From positions 558,001 to 622,000 of the forward strand of contig NC_045430.1 in NCBI RefSeq assembly GCF_902635505.1: a DNA stretch of 64,000 nucleotides, read 5' to 3'. How positions within the stretch are numbered: the first letter of the stretch is position 1; every line of letters starts with the position of its first letter. The translations under genes were made by a program, and so were the position numbers. The notes beneath the pieces were generated by a model. It had not been told where the DNA came from. It did no database searches and was given only the letters and a program-made list of their open reading frames with translations. The stretch is from Sarcophilus harrisii (taxonomy: Eukaryota; Chordata; Mammalia; Dasyuromorphia; Dasyuridae). Shown here piece after piece: positions 45,485 to 57,010 of the stretch.

Positions 45485-46800
45485 AGAATTATGGATGATA
45501 ATTGCATTGTTCAGCATTCTCACAGCTTCCGATCTGTTTGTTTTTAAATTGTTGTTGACAATGTAGTAATTGTTCTCCTGATTCTGCCCATTTCATTCAT
45601 CATCAGTTTATAAAAGCCTTACAAACTACCCCCTTTTATAATATTGATTCTATAATCCATATTGTTCTGGTTCTGCTCATTTCATACTGCAGTACCAGTT
45701 CATGCTGGTAATTCTAAGGCTTCTCTGAAATAATCTATGTCCTTATTTCTTACGGGACAATAATTCCCCACTGTATTCATAAATGACCTTTGCCCAATTG
45801 ATGGCCATCTCCCAAATTTTCAGCCTTTTTCATATAAAAAGAACTTCTATAAACATTTCTATATATTAATGATCTTTTCTTCTTTCATTCATCTTTTTTT
45901 ATAAAAACAAGCATTTTACTAAAATGAATAAATATTTCAGTCACATCTTATGAAGTACACAACATCCTACATCAATAGCTCCTTCCCTCTGTAAAGTTAG
46001 GAGGTACATTTTCTCAATTTTTTCTAGATAGTCTTGGTCATTATAATGAGAAATTTCAGTATCTCTATTTTGATCCATTCCTTTACATTGCTATTGTCAC
46101 TGTGTATATTACTTTCCTGGTTCCTGACTTCACTCCACGTTACTTTATAAAAATGTTCTCACACTTCTCTGAATTCTTCATAGTTATTGTTAAATAAAAT
46201 GAATTAATATTTTATTTTGACAAAATACCAGCATTTATTTATCCATTCTCCATATGATAGGCATCTATCGTATTACTAATTTTTTGTTTTTACTCGGATG
46301 CCACAAATACTGTGTAGTATATAAGCTCTTTCTTTCTGTTTTTGACTACCATTAATTATCTACCTAGAAGTAGGACCTCTTAATGAGAGGGTCTAGTCAT
46401 TTGAAATTGATTTCTCAAAAGTGGTTGTACCAATTTCTTGTTCCCAAAATGGCATATCAGTATACCTAACTTATGGTTGACCTTCCAACACTAAATATTT
46501 CCGAATTGTGCCTCTTCCACAGTGTAGTAAGTATAAGGCATAATCTCAGACTTTTGATTTTTAATTCACATGTTACTAGTAATATACAGAAATCTTATAT
46601 GCTTGTTAATTGTCTACAGTTCTTTTTTGGGGTTTTTTTTTTTGCACCCTTTGATCATTTAGCCATTGGGAATGGAGCTTGTTCTTATAGATTCATACAG
46701 ATGTTCTATATATTTTAGATGACATCCCGTAAAGAGGATATTAGATACAAAGATTCCCCTGTGCCCTGCCCATTTACAGCTTTCTTTTTAATACAAAGAA
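45485..46800 (-). mobile_element. cluster of old L1 3' ends, antisense
   Basis: The same antisense L1 words recur three times: 'ctcctgattctgcccatttc' (about 45574), 'ttctggttctgctcatttca' (about 45665) and 'cctggttcctgacttcactc' (about 46113). The second and third are each followed by the ORF2 C-terminal antisense ('gacaataattccccactgta' at about 45760; 'atttatttatccattctcca' at 46235). This implies at least three overlapping or nested old L1 3' ends. The last runs upstream to about 46800 ('ttagccattgggaatggagc' region). Confidence 0.65.
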
Positions 46801-47477
46801 CATGGTTTTAATCATGCAAGAGAGATGTTCAGTTCCATGCTGTTCTGTTAATTTAAGAATAGGTTCGGAATGCTTCTTTGAATAGCCTTTTTTAACTCAA
46901 TTAAAATGAAAATAAAATTATAACTCAATTAAAGAGGACATAAAGTCTAATTATACAATACACGGAATAGATTGCCTATAATAACAACCAATACAGCAAA
47001 TAATACATAAAAGACAAAGAATAAGGAAAACTATGATTAAAATAGGAGAGAGAGATAGTATACATCACCAATCTAGGAGCACAGCTGGGGGCCCCAATGC
47101 AGCTCAATTGGGAAAAGTGTTAGCCCAGGCGGAATAGTCTCCCCGTGAGTGAAGCCCAGTGAGGAATAAACCCGGACTGAATTTATAGGAGAAAGAGCTA
47201 ACCTGCTTATCTATAGAAATGCAAATATAGGAGAAGGAAATGCCAGATGGGCTTCCAAGATATGACCTGATAAATGTAGATGTCAGGGAGGGGGCCAACC
47301 CTCCCGAACACCTATTGTGTCCCACGGAGTGGCTAGTTCCTGGGATTGTAGAGGTGAAGCTAAACACATGTGGCATATTCCCGGTCTCATAGGGTTAAAG
47401 AAAGGCTAAGTTCCCATGGAGAGTCACATTCTTGAAATGATTTGAAATGAACTTACTAATAAGAAGATATTTCTTAT
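46801..47477 (-). other. probable 3' part of the fossil retrovirus, not resolved
   Basis: Lies downstream (minus strand) of the env region. At about 46975-47070 the minus strand reads a strongly hydrophobic, Cys-rich stretch (IVFLILCLLCIICCIGCYYR) that resembles a membrane anchor. No LTR could be delimited: I found no TATA/AATAAA pair with TG..CA ends, and no similarity to the LTR at 26202-26630. Confidence 0.4.
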
Positions 47478-49420
47478 TCATTTGGCCTTAAGTTCATGAG
47501 AAGCATAAGAGGACGTGACTAGGGGGGTGAAATTAGAATAAATACTTTTCATTTTAGAATACATATAACAGTTATATAAGCATAACAATAATAGAAATAT
47601 AAATAATAACAATATTGGGATAGCTAAACTATTAAAATATGAGGTAGCACTTTTAGATTTAAATAAAAAATCATACCAATGATGATTAGTATCAGAAGTA
47701 ACTAAATGTGAGGCCTCAAGTAACTGTCCTGCCACTATATGAGGCTGAATTCGATGTTCATTCAAGGCGCGCTGATTAGACTGTAATAGTTTTTTCAGGA
47801 CATGAGACTGATTCAGAATATTAATTAAAGGTTGTAAAGACAAAGAGGTATGGGGAACAGGCAACAATTTGGGTACCCAATTCAAATTCTCTATCACATC
47901 AATGTCAGGGGAAAAATAGAAATCATCACCCTGCCAGTGTAAGAAGGAAACATTAGTTAAACAGCCAGAATAAGAAGGAGTCTGAGAAACAGAGGCTAGA
48001 TCAGTATCATTATTAGACACAATACATATATGTTGGGCAAAAACTTCATATAGCATAGAAAAGTTATTTAAAGGATATAAGTTAGACCACAAAGGTTAGA
48101 AGAATGTGGGAGAAGGCAGGGCTCCAAAATGCCGGGTCATCATCCCACATATTCTACCCTTATTAGTTAGTACACAGTCAGCTAAGGTGTGAGTTACATT
48201 GTTATGGTCTATATAATTACTTTGTATGTGAGGCAGTACAAAATATCCGTGTAGTACAAAAGGAATAACGTGAAATTGTCACATAACAGTCCAAACATGT
48301 ACTTGGTCATATACGATGGTTCCCGTGCACCAAGAAGGGGTGCACTGGGCATTTTCAAGTTTAACCTTTCTCCATATGTCAGCATGTTGAGGGAATATCC
48401 GATCCCATATATGTGTGTCTCCTTCTTGTAAGAGACGTTGAGCATTTTCCTTTTGGATCAAGGTATACATATTTTGGAGAGAACATTTAGTCCAACTGAA
48501 TAATTTAGTAACATTGTTATCAAAGCGTAAATTGGCTATAGTACTATCATTGAATACATGTAGAAATTGGCCTTGGTAATTTAAAGTATTTTGGTGCGGT
48601 AGGATTGTCGTGGGTAGCCATTGTGCATTAACAGTTAAAGCTTGAGATACATCCTGTCCAGTACTGCTGGCCAGGGTCTCAAGATCTATGGAATTAACTA
48701 TACCCAAACCTGTTCCTTCCCCACCAAGTAATGTGTCATACCAAGCTCTTTTCCTTCTGTTACATAAGGACAAGGGAAGAAAAGTAACATTACAGTGTAA
48801 TACTATTTTATGTTGTGAAATGGAAGTATTGGTACAAGTTTTAGGAACTCTTACAATGGATGGGGGATGCTTTGTGAGTTTGTTATCCCACTACAACAGG
48901 TGATACCACAAGACATAGAAATCATCAGTTATAGGAGTAGAATTGAAGCAGGTTAAAAATAAACCATCATGTCTTGACATATTGAGGGAGAAGATAGTTT
49001 TGTTAATGACTTCAGTTCAATTATTACTTTCTAATACAGAATCTCGAGCTTCTCTATAGGTAGAAGGAGTAGAGTAATTAATGGGCTTTATCCCACACTT
49101 TAGAGTAACATTAACGTATGGGATCATACGTTACACATATTAGTGTAAGAGTCTTTCAACTTCAATACACGAAGAACAGGCACAGGTGCAGTCCATACAG
49201 ACATATCACTGCTATAGTTCCAGGTCATATAAGGACAACACTGGTTAGCGAGACGGTAGTACAGTCCTTGAGAAGTTTTCTGTTCTCTTGGCATGGTGGC
49301 ATTGGTTAACCAAATGGTGAGTTCCCCATAGACCGCGCCATCCATGGATAACACTTCACGAATGGAGGATCCTGAAGTCCAGGTTCGTCCCACGGAGTAA
49401 CAACAGGATATCACTAAGAG
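47478..49420 (-). pseudogene. fossil env region
   Basis: The surface-subunit part is at about 48800-49420, with several Cys and NxS/T sites. A furin-like RRKR site near 48750 is followed by a Gly-rich fusion-peptide-like start (WYDTLLGGEGTGLGIVN). Next come a helical region and Cys pairs. A membrane anchor (YFNSLAIPILLLFIFLLLLC) and a short cytoplasmic tail ending at about 47478 complete it. I do not see the gammaretroviral immunosuppressive LQNRRGLD/CX6CC signature, so the env lineage is not assigned. It is broken. Confidence 0.75.
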
Positions 49421-49429
49421 ACACTTAAT

Positions 49430-49990
49430 TTCAAAGGAACATCTGGGTTAATGGAACATGATACCATTTGTCATCTCCTGGATAAATAACAATAGCAGTA
49501 TTTGTATTCCCTTGAGCAATTAATTCAGCTTGTCTAGGTTTATCAGTTGGGTATTTTTTAACCCATACTTTAGTTCCTGGTATTATTTTTTCAGGGATCC
49601 AATAAATGTCATTGGAACTGCCAAATCCTTGCTCCCCTCTGTCTGTAACATCAGAAGATTGATTCATTTGAGTCCATTGACCTATCAAATAAGGCAATAT
49701 TACTCATTGACATATTCTTTCTCCTGCTTTACAAGAGTAAGTTTCACTGATATGTGAATTATGTAAACATACTTTAATTTCTCCCCTGTAATCATTATCA
49801 ATAACACCACCTAAAACATGTACTTGATGCTTTAAAGCTAGGCTAGATCTAGAAAATAATTGTCCATAATATCCAGGGGGTAATTTAATACCAATACCAG
49901 TATGGCATACTTGTTGGCCTTGAGGAGAAATATTCACATCATGAATTACATATAAATCATATCCTGTTGATCCTAATGAAGCTCTCCAAC
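49430..49990 (-). pseudogene. fossil pol: dUTPase and C-terminal tail
   Basis: The dUTPase motifs can be read: GIKLPPGYYGQLFSRSSLAL (motif 1-2 region) and VLGGVIDNDYRGEIKV (motif 3, with the catalytic YRG). A tail with PGTKVWVKKYPTDKPRQAEL follows and looks like a pol C-terminus. Position after integrase is the ERV-L arrangement, unlike lentiviruses, where dUTPase precedes integrase. It is broken. Confidence 0.85.
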
Positions 49991-50750
49991 GTTACCTAGC
50001 ATTCTTATTTAGAGTCCACCATTGAATAGTGGGAAGAGATGATACCTTTCTTATTTGTAAATTAGGAGTCATCATGCTGGAGAGAGGAGTACCTTCTCCA
50101 TCAGCTAGAGGTCTATTATTCAGTTGTTTTAGAGCTTCAAATAAATTTTCTTTCCATTTTCTCAAATCATTATTATCACTTAATTTCTTTACTTTTTCCT
50201 TCAATAATCCATTCATTCTTTCTATAAGTCCTGCTACTTGAGGATAATAAGGAACATGATAAATCCATTCAATATTATTATAATTACAATATAGTTCAAT
50301 TTCTTTTCCTTTAAAATGAGTGCCATTATCACTCTGGATTTGCATGGGGGTGCCATAATATAATGAAACAATGTCTAAAGTTTTACAAGTGTTCTTTTGT
50401 GTAGCTTTCTTATATGGACAAGCAATAAGTATCCCAGAGTAGGTATCCACACAAGTACAGGCATATTGGCACCCTTGATTCATAGGCAATGGGCCTATAT
50501 AATCAATTTGCCAGATTTGAGCACGTAGTGTACCCCGAGCCAGTTCCCCAGTCACTCTCCTGGGTAAAGGGTGCTGACTAAAGAGCTGACACTGGGAACA
50601 CTCTTGAGATATTTGTTTAAATAAGTCAAGAGGAATATTGATTCCCTTATCTAACGCCCACCTGTAAGAAGCAAGTGCACCAAGATGTCCTGCAACAGTG
50701 TGGATCCATTTTCCTAACATTAGGTCATCATCCTTAGTAGGAATCACTTG
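49990..50750 (-). pseudogene. fossil pol: integrase
   Basis: The zinc-binding HHCC domain is visible (H..GHLGALASYRW, then CSQCQLF), followed by the catalytic core WQIDYIGPLP, CVDTYSGILIACP, IQSDNGTHF and the E of LIERMNGLLKEK, giving the DDE triad. Best match in memory is ERV-L-type integrase. This is the longest preserved part of the element. Confidence 0.9.
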
Positions 50751-51415
50751 CAGTGCCTTTCCTTGTATTTTGGATAGTTCATCTGCCGTGCATTATACTC
50801 ACCTTCCACAGAATCCATCTTTACATGAGCATCTACATGAAACACAGACACGCTAGTATTCTGACACCAATCCCATATTTGTAACCACAATTTTCTGCCC
50901 CAGACTTCCTTATCTCTTATCTTCCAGTCATGTTCCTTCCACATCCAGACCACTAGTTCATTGGCCACTGCCCATGAGTCAGTAAACAAACGACACTGAT
51001 TTCCTTTTTCAGTCTGTATTGCTTGATAAGCAGCCATTAGTTAAGCCCACTGACTGTTTTGACCTTCTCCTGTAGCCTCCAGAACAGTATTTTTAACTGG
51101 ATTTATATGCTATTGCCTTCCAATATCTTTTGGAGCCTATGTACTTGGCTGAACCGTCAGTAAACCAGGCATGGTCCTTTTGCTCTCTGGTTAGGGAATC
51201 ATAACCTTGATTCCAAGACATTGGGGATTGCTCATATATTCTGGGTGTTTCCACACATTCCTACTGGTTTGGAAGATCTAAGACCTCATGCAAAGCAGAC
51301 ACTCCCTGCCTCCCAGTTTTTGCTCTATTTTGTAAATACCACTTCCATTTAATTATAGAAGATTCTTGAGCATGTCCAATTTTGTGGGAAGCAGGTGTCC
51401 CCAAAATCCAGCTTT
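50750..51415 (-). pseudogene. fossil pol: RT tail and RNase H region
   Basis: Minus strand. A short piece preceding RNase H (GTPASHKIGHAQESSIIKW), then the RNase H active-site motif WFTDGSAKY (near 51140), the ATGEGQNSQWA segment and LFTDSWAVANELVVWM. The last part (VSVFHVDAHVK) is the typical RNase H end, followed directly by integrase. It is broken. Confidence 0.8.
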
Positions 51416-52475
51416 CTGGCCTTTTACCTTTACTCTGTATATATGTGTCTGTATCAAATGTGTTTCTTGTAAACAACATATTGTAGGATTCTGTTTTTTA
51501 ATCTACTTTGTTATTTGCTTCCATTTTATGGGAGAGTTCATCCCATTCACACTCACAGTTATGATTACCAGCTCTGTATTTCCCTCCATCCTATTTTCTC
51601 CCCCCTGTATACACTTCTGTACTCTCTTTCCATCCTCTCCTTAGCAGTGTTTTTTATATCTATCCCACCCAATACATTATCTCCTATCATCCCTCTCCTC
51701 CTTCTCTTAGTCTTGTCCCCCCCCCCCCCGAGGCAATTGGGGTTAAGTGACTTGCCCAAGGTCACATAGCTAGGAAATAGTAAGTGTCTGAGTACAGATT
51801 TGAACTCGGGTCCTCCTGACTTCAGGCCCAGCAGTAAACTGGGCCAACCTATTGCCTTCTCTTCTATCACTCCTTTCTGCATTTTCTTATTTCTTTTTCT
51901 TGCCTTTTATCCAATTCTTCCCTTTTCTTTCCTCTTTCTCCTCCTACTTCTTTATAGGGTTAGATAGATTTCTATTATCAATTGAATGATTAAGTTATTC
52001 CCTCTTAGAGCAAAACCTAATGAGATCAAGCTTCAGACAATGCTCGTCCCCCTCCCTTCTTTCCCTGATGGTAGTGGGGCTTTTGCACCTCTTCATGTGA
52101 TCTAATCTGTCCCATTATACTTCCCCTTTCCTCTTTTTTCCAGTACACACCTTTTCCCAAGCCTTAATGGCTTTTTCTTTGACATGATCACATCAGAGTC
52201 CATTCAGAGCCATTCCTTCCATGTGATGCTCCTCTTTGTCTGCCCAAGTAACAGATAATAGTTCTCTAAAGTTACAGATATCATTTTCTCATCTGGGGAT
52301 TTAAACAGTTTATCCTTTAAATAACATTACCCCCCCCCCCCCCCCGCCTTGTTTACCTTTCTATGTTTCTCTTGAATCCTGTGATTGTAGATTAAATTTT
52401 CTGTTTGGATCTGTTTTTTCCAAGAGAAATGATTGAAAGTCTTATTACTTCATTGAAGATCCATCTCCTTCCCTG
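51416..52475 (-). mobile_element. L1 5' half: spacer and start of ORF2 endonuclease
   Basis: On the minus strand the endonuclease start reads VSVNGMNSPIK (near 51540-51570), then KKQNPTICCLQETHL-like near 51465-51500, cut off at about 51415 where retroviral sequence begins. Upstream (51570-52475) is the region before ORF2, with diverged ORF1/spacer words similar to 34160-34440. It contains a SINE (51716-51857) and a C run at 52331-52345. No L1 3' end follows, so the junction with the retrovirus is a deletion or rearrangement. Confidence 0.75.
51716..51857 (-). repeat. marsupial tRNA-derived SINE (WSINE1-like) within L1
   Basis: 'Gaggcaattggggttaagtg', 'acttgcccaaggtcacatag', 'gatttgaactcgggtcctcc' and 'tgacttcaggcccagcag', preceded by a C run at 51718-51729. 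Antisense orientation, inserted into the L1 spacer. Confidence 0.9.
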
Positions 52476-53699
52476 AAAGATACAATGCTGCCCAGCAGTT
52501 CAGGCTCTGCAGAACAGCAGAGAGAGACCCTTATGGACCATGGAATATTAAAGAAAGAGTAGTTTTCTCAATCCTGAAAAGGATCAAGAATGAAACAATT
52601 TTGTTGATCAAATGGGTGTTACTCTTTTTTGCCTCCCCTCATGGTGACAGAGCTGGAGCCAAGAAATCCATTCCACAGAATAGTAGGATGTCTCATCTTA
52701 AATGTACCCCCAGAGTTCCAAGTCACAACTCCTAGGCAGACCTGGAAATCATTCCAGTGACTGAGATTCTAGCTGTAAAGCACTTAGCACAGTGCTAGAC
52801 ACCTTGTAATAAAGCCTAATTCCCAAGAATGAGAGGAAAGAAGTATAATGGGATAAATTAGATCACATAAAGATCTGCCCCTCAAAATCTTCTAGGGGAC
52901 TCTAAACCACTTAAATGATTTTAAAACTCTAATAAATAGCTCTGAACTCAGGAATTAGAGAAACCATAGGTAGAGGACACCTGTACAAAACTTGAAAAGT
53001 AAGATATAAATATCAGGCAATGTCAAAGTGTCTAAAAGTGCATTTGGTAGGGGTGATATCAGGGGCAGTACCCAGGAGGTCTCCCAGTGATGACAACCAG
53101 GAATAGCAGGACCAGAGAGGAGATGATAATGCCTCTAACACAGCTATCAATGTCCATCCTGGGTCAGGATTGTCTGTAGCAAGTTACTGAGAGGTCATAG
53201 GGGAAGCCCACCCTTGGGTTTTAAGTCCAAGGACCTGAACTGATTTCCACTCACCTTCCCCAGTCTGTCAGCCAAGAACTTCAATATATTTTCCCCAATG
53301 ATCCCACTGTTTGATTCCACAAACCCTTCCCAGGATAAGTTGTATGGATTCTCCCAGGGAAAAGGAAACTTGACAATTGCTGGGGTGGAAACATGGGGGG
53401 AAGAGAAGAGGGGCAGTAGAAGCTCCCTAGAGTCTCCAGAAGGGCAGAAGCCCCAAGACCTAAGGAACTTTACAGGGGGTGAAATAAAGGCTGCAGGGGA
53501 CACACTGGAATTTTATCTAAAAACAGTTTGAAGTCTAGAAGGGCCATTCTCCCTGCCTCCATCCCACCCATTCCTACTTTTTATATTAGTTTCCTTGAGT
53601 GTCTGGCACTTTAGTTCCTCCAAATGAGTTCTTTTGTTTAGATGAATCAAATGTACCCTTGGTAGTGTGACTAGTGTGGTATGCATTCTATACATTCAT
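52476..53699. other. unassigned intergenic sequence
   Basis: Somewhat GC-richer than its surroundings. A short L3-type terminus occurs at 52777-52815 ('gcacttagcacagtgctaga'). Overlapping open frames at 53195-53531 on both strands show no domain. No gene is supported. Confidence 0.4.
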
Positions 53700-54830
53700 T
53701 TATTTGATATTATATTTCTTTATATTTGTATAATTCAAACATACAGACTCAGTAGTCTTTCAATTAATATCCTTGTTCCCTAATGAGTGTTTTGTCATTG
53801 CATTCATCCATTGGTAATGGTCTTAGTAGATGGATTTTCAGGTATTTATCGTTATAGTCATTTTGAATAAAATTTTGATTTCTTTTTTTCCCCATATTAG
53901 TCTAAGTTTTCCTTTTCCTTTTTTTTTTAAATGCTGCTGATTTTTATGAGTTTATTTTATATATAAATATTATACTGAAGATATTAATTATCTCAGTTTC
54001 TTCTTATTCTCTGGGAATTATTAAAAAAATAACTACATTATCAGAAAATAAAGATAATTTGGCCTTCCCTTTGCAAATTTATATTTCTTTAATTTCATGA
54101 TCATTTCTCTTATTCATATTTAACCATATTTCTAAAAAGATGCAAAATTATATACTGGAAAGGCATCAGTTATCACTATACTTCTGTATTTATTTGGGAT
54201 AGCTTCTGGTATTAGGTGTCTGTAAATAATTCTCATTTTTATTAGATATATATTTATGGATATGTATTTTTAACATATTAAAAAGTGACCTTTCTAAGCC
54301 TGTGTTTGCTTTGAAGATAGGTTAGTTTGGGTTTTTGTTGTTGTACTTATGAGCATTAGACTATGTCAACAACTTATAAAGCATCTATTAATATGATAAT
54401 GTGGCTAGTAGCTTTTTAAAAAATATGATCATTTTCACTGCTTTCCTAATGTTGAACCATCCTTACATTTGAGGTAATAAATTCAGCTTGTTCATGGTGA
54501 ATAATTGTACACATTGCTATAGATTTTCCTAATATTTTGTTTAAAATGATTGCATTTCATGAGAAATAGTGATCTGAGTGATATAGGTGTGTAGGTTTTT
54601 TTTTCTTTGCTTTATCCTTCCCTCATATGGACTAATACCTACTTTTTAAGTCATTTTGTCTAACTTAGTCTAGTGTAATTGCCCTCCAAAAATTTGATGG
54701 AATATCCCTCAATATATAAATTAATTTAGTGTCTTATAAACAGCATTGAATGCATTGTTTTTATTCCCTCAACTTTGAAGCTAATTTGTTAAATCCAGTA
54801 TTAATTGCTTTTTAAATGTTTAATCAGATA
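53700..54830 (-). mobile_element. old L1, antisense ORF2
   Basis: AT-rich antisense L1 with 'tgttgaaccatccttacatt', 'attcagcttgttcatggtg' and 'aattttgatttcttttttt' type words in the order of the reverse-transcriptase region (compare 12180-12330). It is heavily decayed. Confidence 0.6.
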
Positions 54831-56085
54831 CATATTTAAATGTAACAAATGTATTAAAGTCTCCTCTCTCTCTTCCCTCTTTCCCCTTGGTATTTCTTTT
54901 ATGGGTAGTTCAGTTTCACTTTCTGCCACTGCATTCTGTAAAATAGCCTTTTCCCTCTAATTCTAAATTTATAAGTCCATCACTCTGTATGGGAGGTTCT
55001 GATAATACCTCTAAATTTGTGGTGGCTGTAAAAGATACAGATTTTACAAACCTGTCAGGAGGTAAGTCACGTCCTACTAATGATGCCTCTGTCCCACTTC
55101 TCATTTCATTTTCCTTTAGAATATCTGGGCCCTTGTCCTCCTATTCTCATCACTTGTTATAATGGCTATGGAGCTAAGTGGGGGAGACTTGATAAGTCTC
55201 AGAATCACTCCTTCAATGCCTCCAAAAAAAGCTGAGAGGGTCCCACTCTGGGGGTTCCCAGAGATCTCCTCCCACTTGTGCATCTTGTTCATGCTCTCTG
55301 AGGGAGAATTGATAGAGGCAGGATCTAAATCCTCCTAACTATGGCTGTATGTGTATAGACACACACTCTCACTCCCACCACCTTCTTCTAGGATTGATTC
55401 CCTAAGAATTTTAAACTGGGAATTCTGGAGGGTCATTGAATCCTTGTTTTTGTAGGATGGGGCCATGGATGTAGAGACAGGAGCTCACAGGCCTGAGGAG
55501 CTCATGCTCCTCATCAAGAGAAGGAAAAGGACAGCAATCCAATCACAACTTCTTCCTGATAATCTGCTTCCCTTTATTAACTCTGTCTCTCACCACCAGG
55601 AGCAGATCCTCCAGCTTTCCCTCCTACAGGGAGGGGAGAGAAGATCTCTGTCACTGTCTCTCCCCAACTTGTTGTGTGTATTCTACCTCCTTAAATGAAC
55701 TGGGCTCCTTCCAGCTGTGACCTGAAGGGAGGAGGCACCTACCAAGCTCAGCAGGGAGGAGGATGGGCCTGGAGTCAGGAATTCCTGTCTGCAGAAGCTG
55801 CCTCTGATTTAAACTTGACTGGCTGATCACAGCCTTTGCCTGGGGACAAAAGGCAGTGAGGCTGATGGGATTTCCCTCACAGGGTGACCCGGAGACCCAG
55901 GTGCTAAGCCCTACAACCAGGGCTCTGGAGATGCCAGTGATGGTGATGCTGGTCAGCTCATGCAATCCCCTGTGTGCCAGCAAGTGACCAAACTGGGAAG
56001 ATTTGGCTCCTCATTCTTGCTCCAGAATTGAGTAGCCACAGGACACCACCAACTAAATTGTCTGCCCTTGGAGCCCAAGTCCTTG
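54831..56085. other. unassigned, GC-richer intergenic sequence
   Basis: No gene is recognised. The 62-residue minus frame at 54916-55104 contains GTEASLVGRDLPPD, which faintly recalls a retroviral protease, but it is too short to call. Open frames at 55465-55983 lack signatures. Confidence 0.4.
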
Positions 56086-57010
56086 TGGCCAGAAATTTAT
56101 ATGAGAAGAAGACAGACATACAGACAGGCAAACAAATGGATAGGAAGACAAACAGGTAGATATTAAAGCAAGCAGGGAACCAGACAGATGGAGAGACAGA
56201 CAGACAGGCAGGCAGGCAAATCAATAGAGAGGCAGCCAGCCAGAAGTTTAGGCAGGCAGGTAGGCCGGCAAATAGACAGGCAGCCAGACAGGTGGCTATG
56301 CAAGCAGGTGAATAAACCGACAAGTAGGCAGACAAAGAGAAAGGCAGCAGACAGTTGGCAGGCAGGGGGATAGATAATCGGGCAGGCAGGGAGGCAGGAA
56401 AATAGTCAGACAGGCAGACTGACGGGTAGACAAGCTGGTAGTTAGATAGGCAGAGAAACAGAAGGGCAGGAGACAGTTGGCTGGGTAGGAAGGTGAGGAG
56501 ATAGACAATGAGGCAGGTGGAAAGGCAGAGACAGACAGACAGACTGACTGGCAGATAGGCAGCAGAGGCAAACAGACAGGGAGGCAGACTGATGAGTAGG
56601 CAAGCAGATAAACAGGTAGACAAACAGGCAGTCGACAGATGGCTTGTTAGGGAGACAGGGAGATAGACAAACAGGCAGGCAGAAAGGCAGAGACAAACAG
56701 ACAAGAAGGCAGGCAGATTGGCAGGTAGGCAGCCTGCCAGAAGGGTAGGCAGACAGGCAGGCAGACCAGGGCTTATGCAGACAAGTAGGTAGACAGACCT
56801 GAAAGCAAACAGATAAGCAGACAGATGGAGAGACAGACAGACAACCAGGCAGGCAGACAAACAGGCAGACAGACATCTAAGCAGTCAAAAAGCCAGGCAA
56901 ACAGATAGCTGGGAAGACAAATATTTGGGAAGACACAAAGGCCGGCAGACACAGAGGCAGCTAGACATCTGGGTAGGGAAACAACTGGGCAGACAGAAGG
57001 GCAGACTACC
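56086..57010 (+). repeat. long degenerate CAGA/CAGG tetranucleotide repeat
   Basis: About 925 bp built from CAGACAGG/GGCAGACA-type four-base units with many substitutions. The period of four (twelve bases equal four codons) leaves long stop-free frames on the minus strand (up to 300 residues at 55958-56860), rich in Cys, Leu, Ser and Pro. These are repeat artefacts, not genes. Confidence 0.95.

Larger units (their letters stand above)
47478..51415 (-). mobile_element. fossil endogenous retrovirus, ERV-L-like pol with dUTPase, plus env
   Basis: Reading on the minus strand: end of the reverse-transcriptase/tether region and RNase H, integrase, dUTPase, then an env region. The order integrase-dUTPase is that of ERV-L (class III) pol. 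The integrase reads close to ERV-L (QSDNGTHFKGKE, LIERMNGLLKEK). Placental ERV-L normally has no env, so the env here is notable. LTRs, gag, protease and most of reverse transcriptase are not visible. It is broken, with roughly half a dozen or more breaks, and looks old. The upstream edge abuts an L1 fragment at about 51415. Confidence 0.85.

Noticed and set aside
54916-55104. Possible retroviral protease fragment
   Set aside because: Only GTEASLVGRDL recalls a protease active site; no other motif and no clear link to the element at 47.5-51.4 kb.
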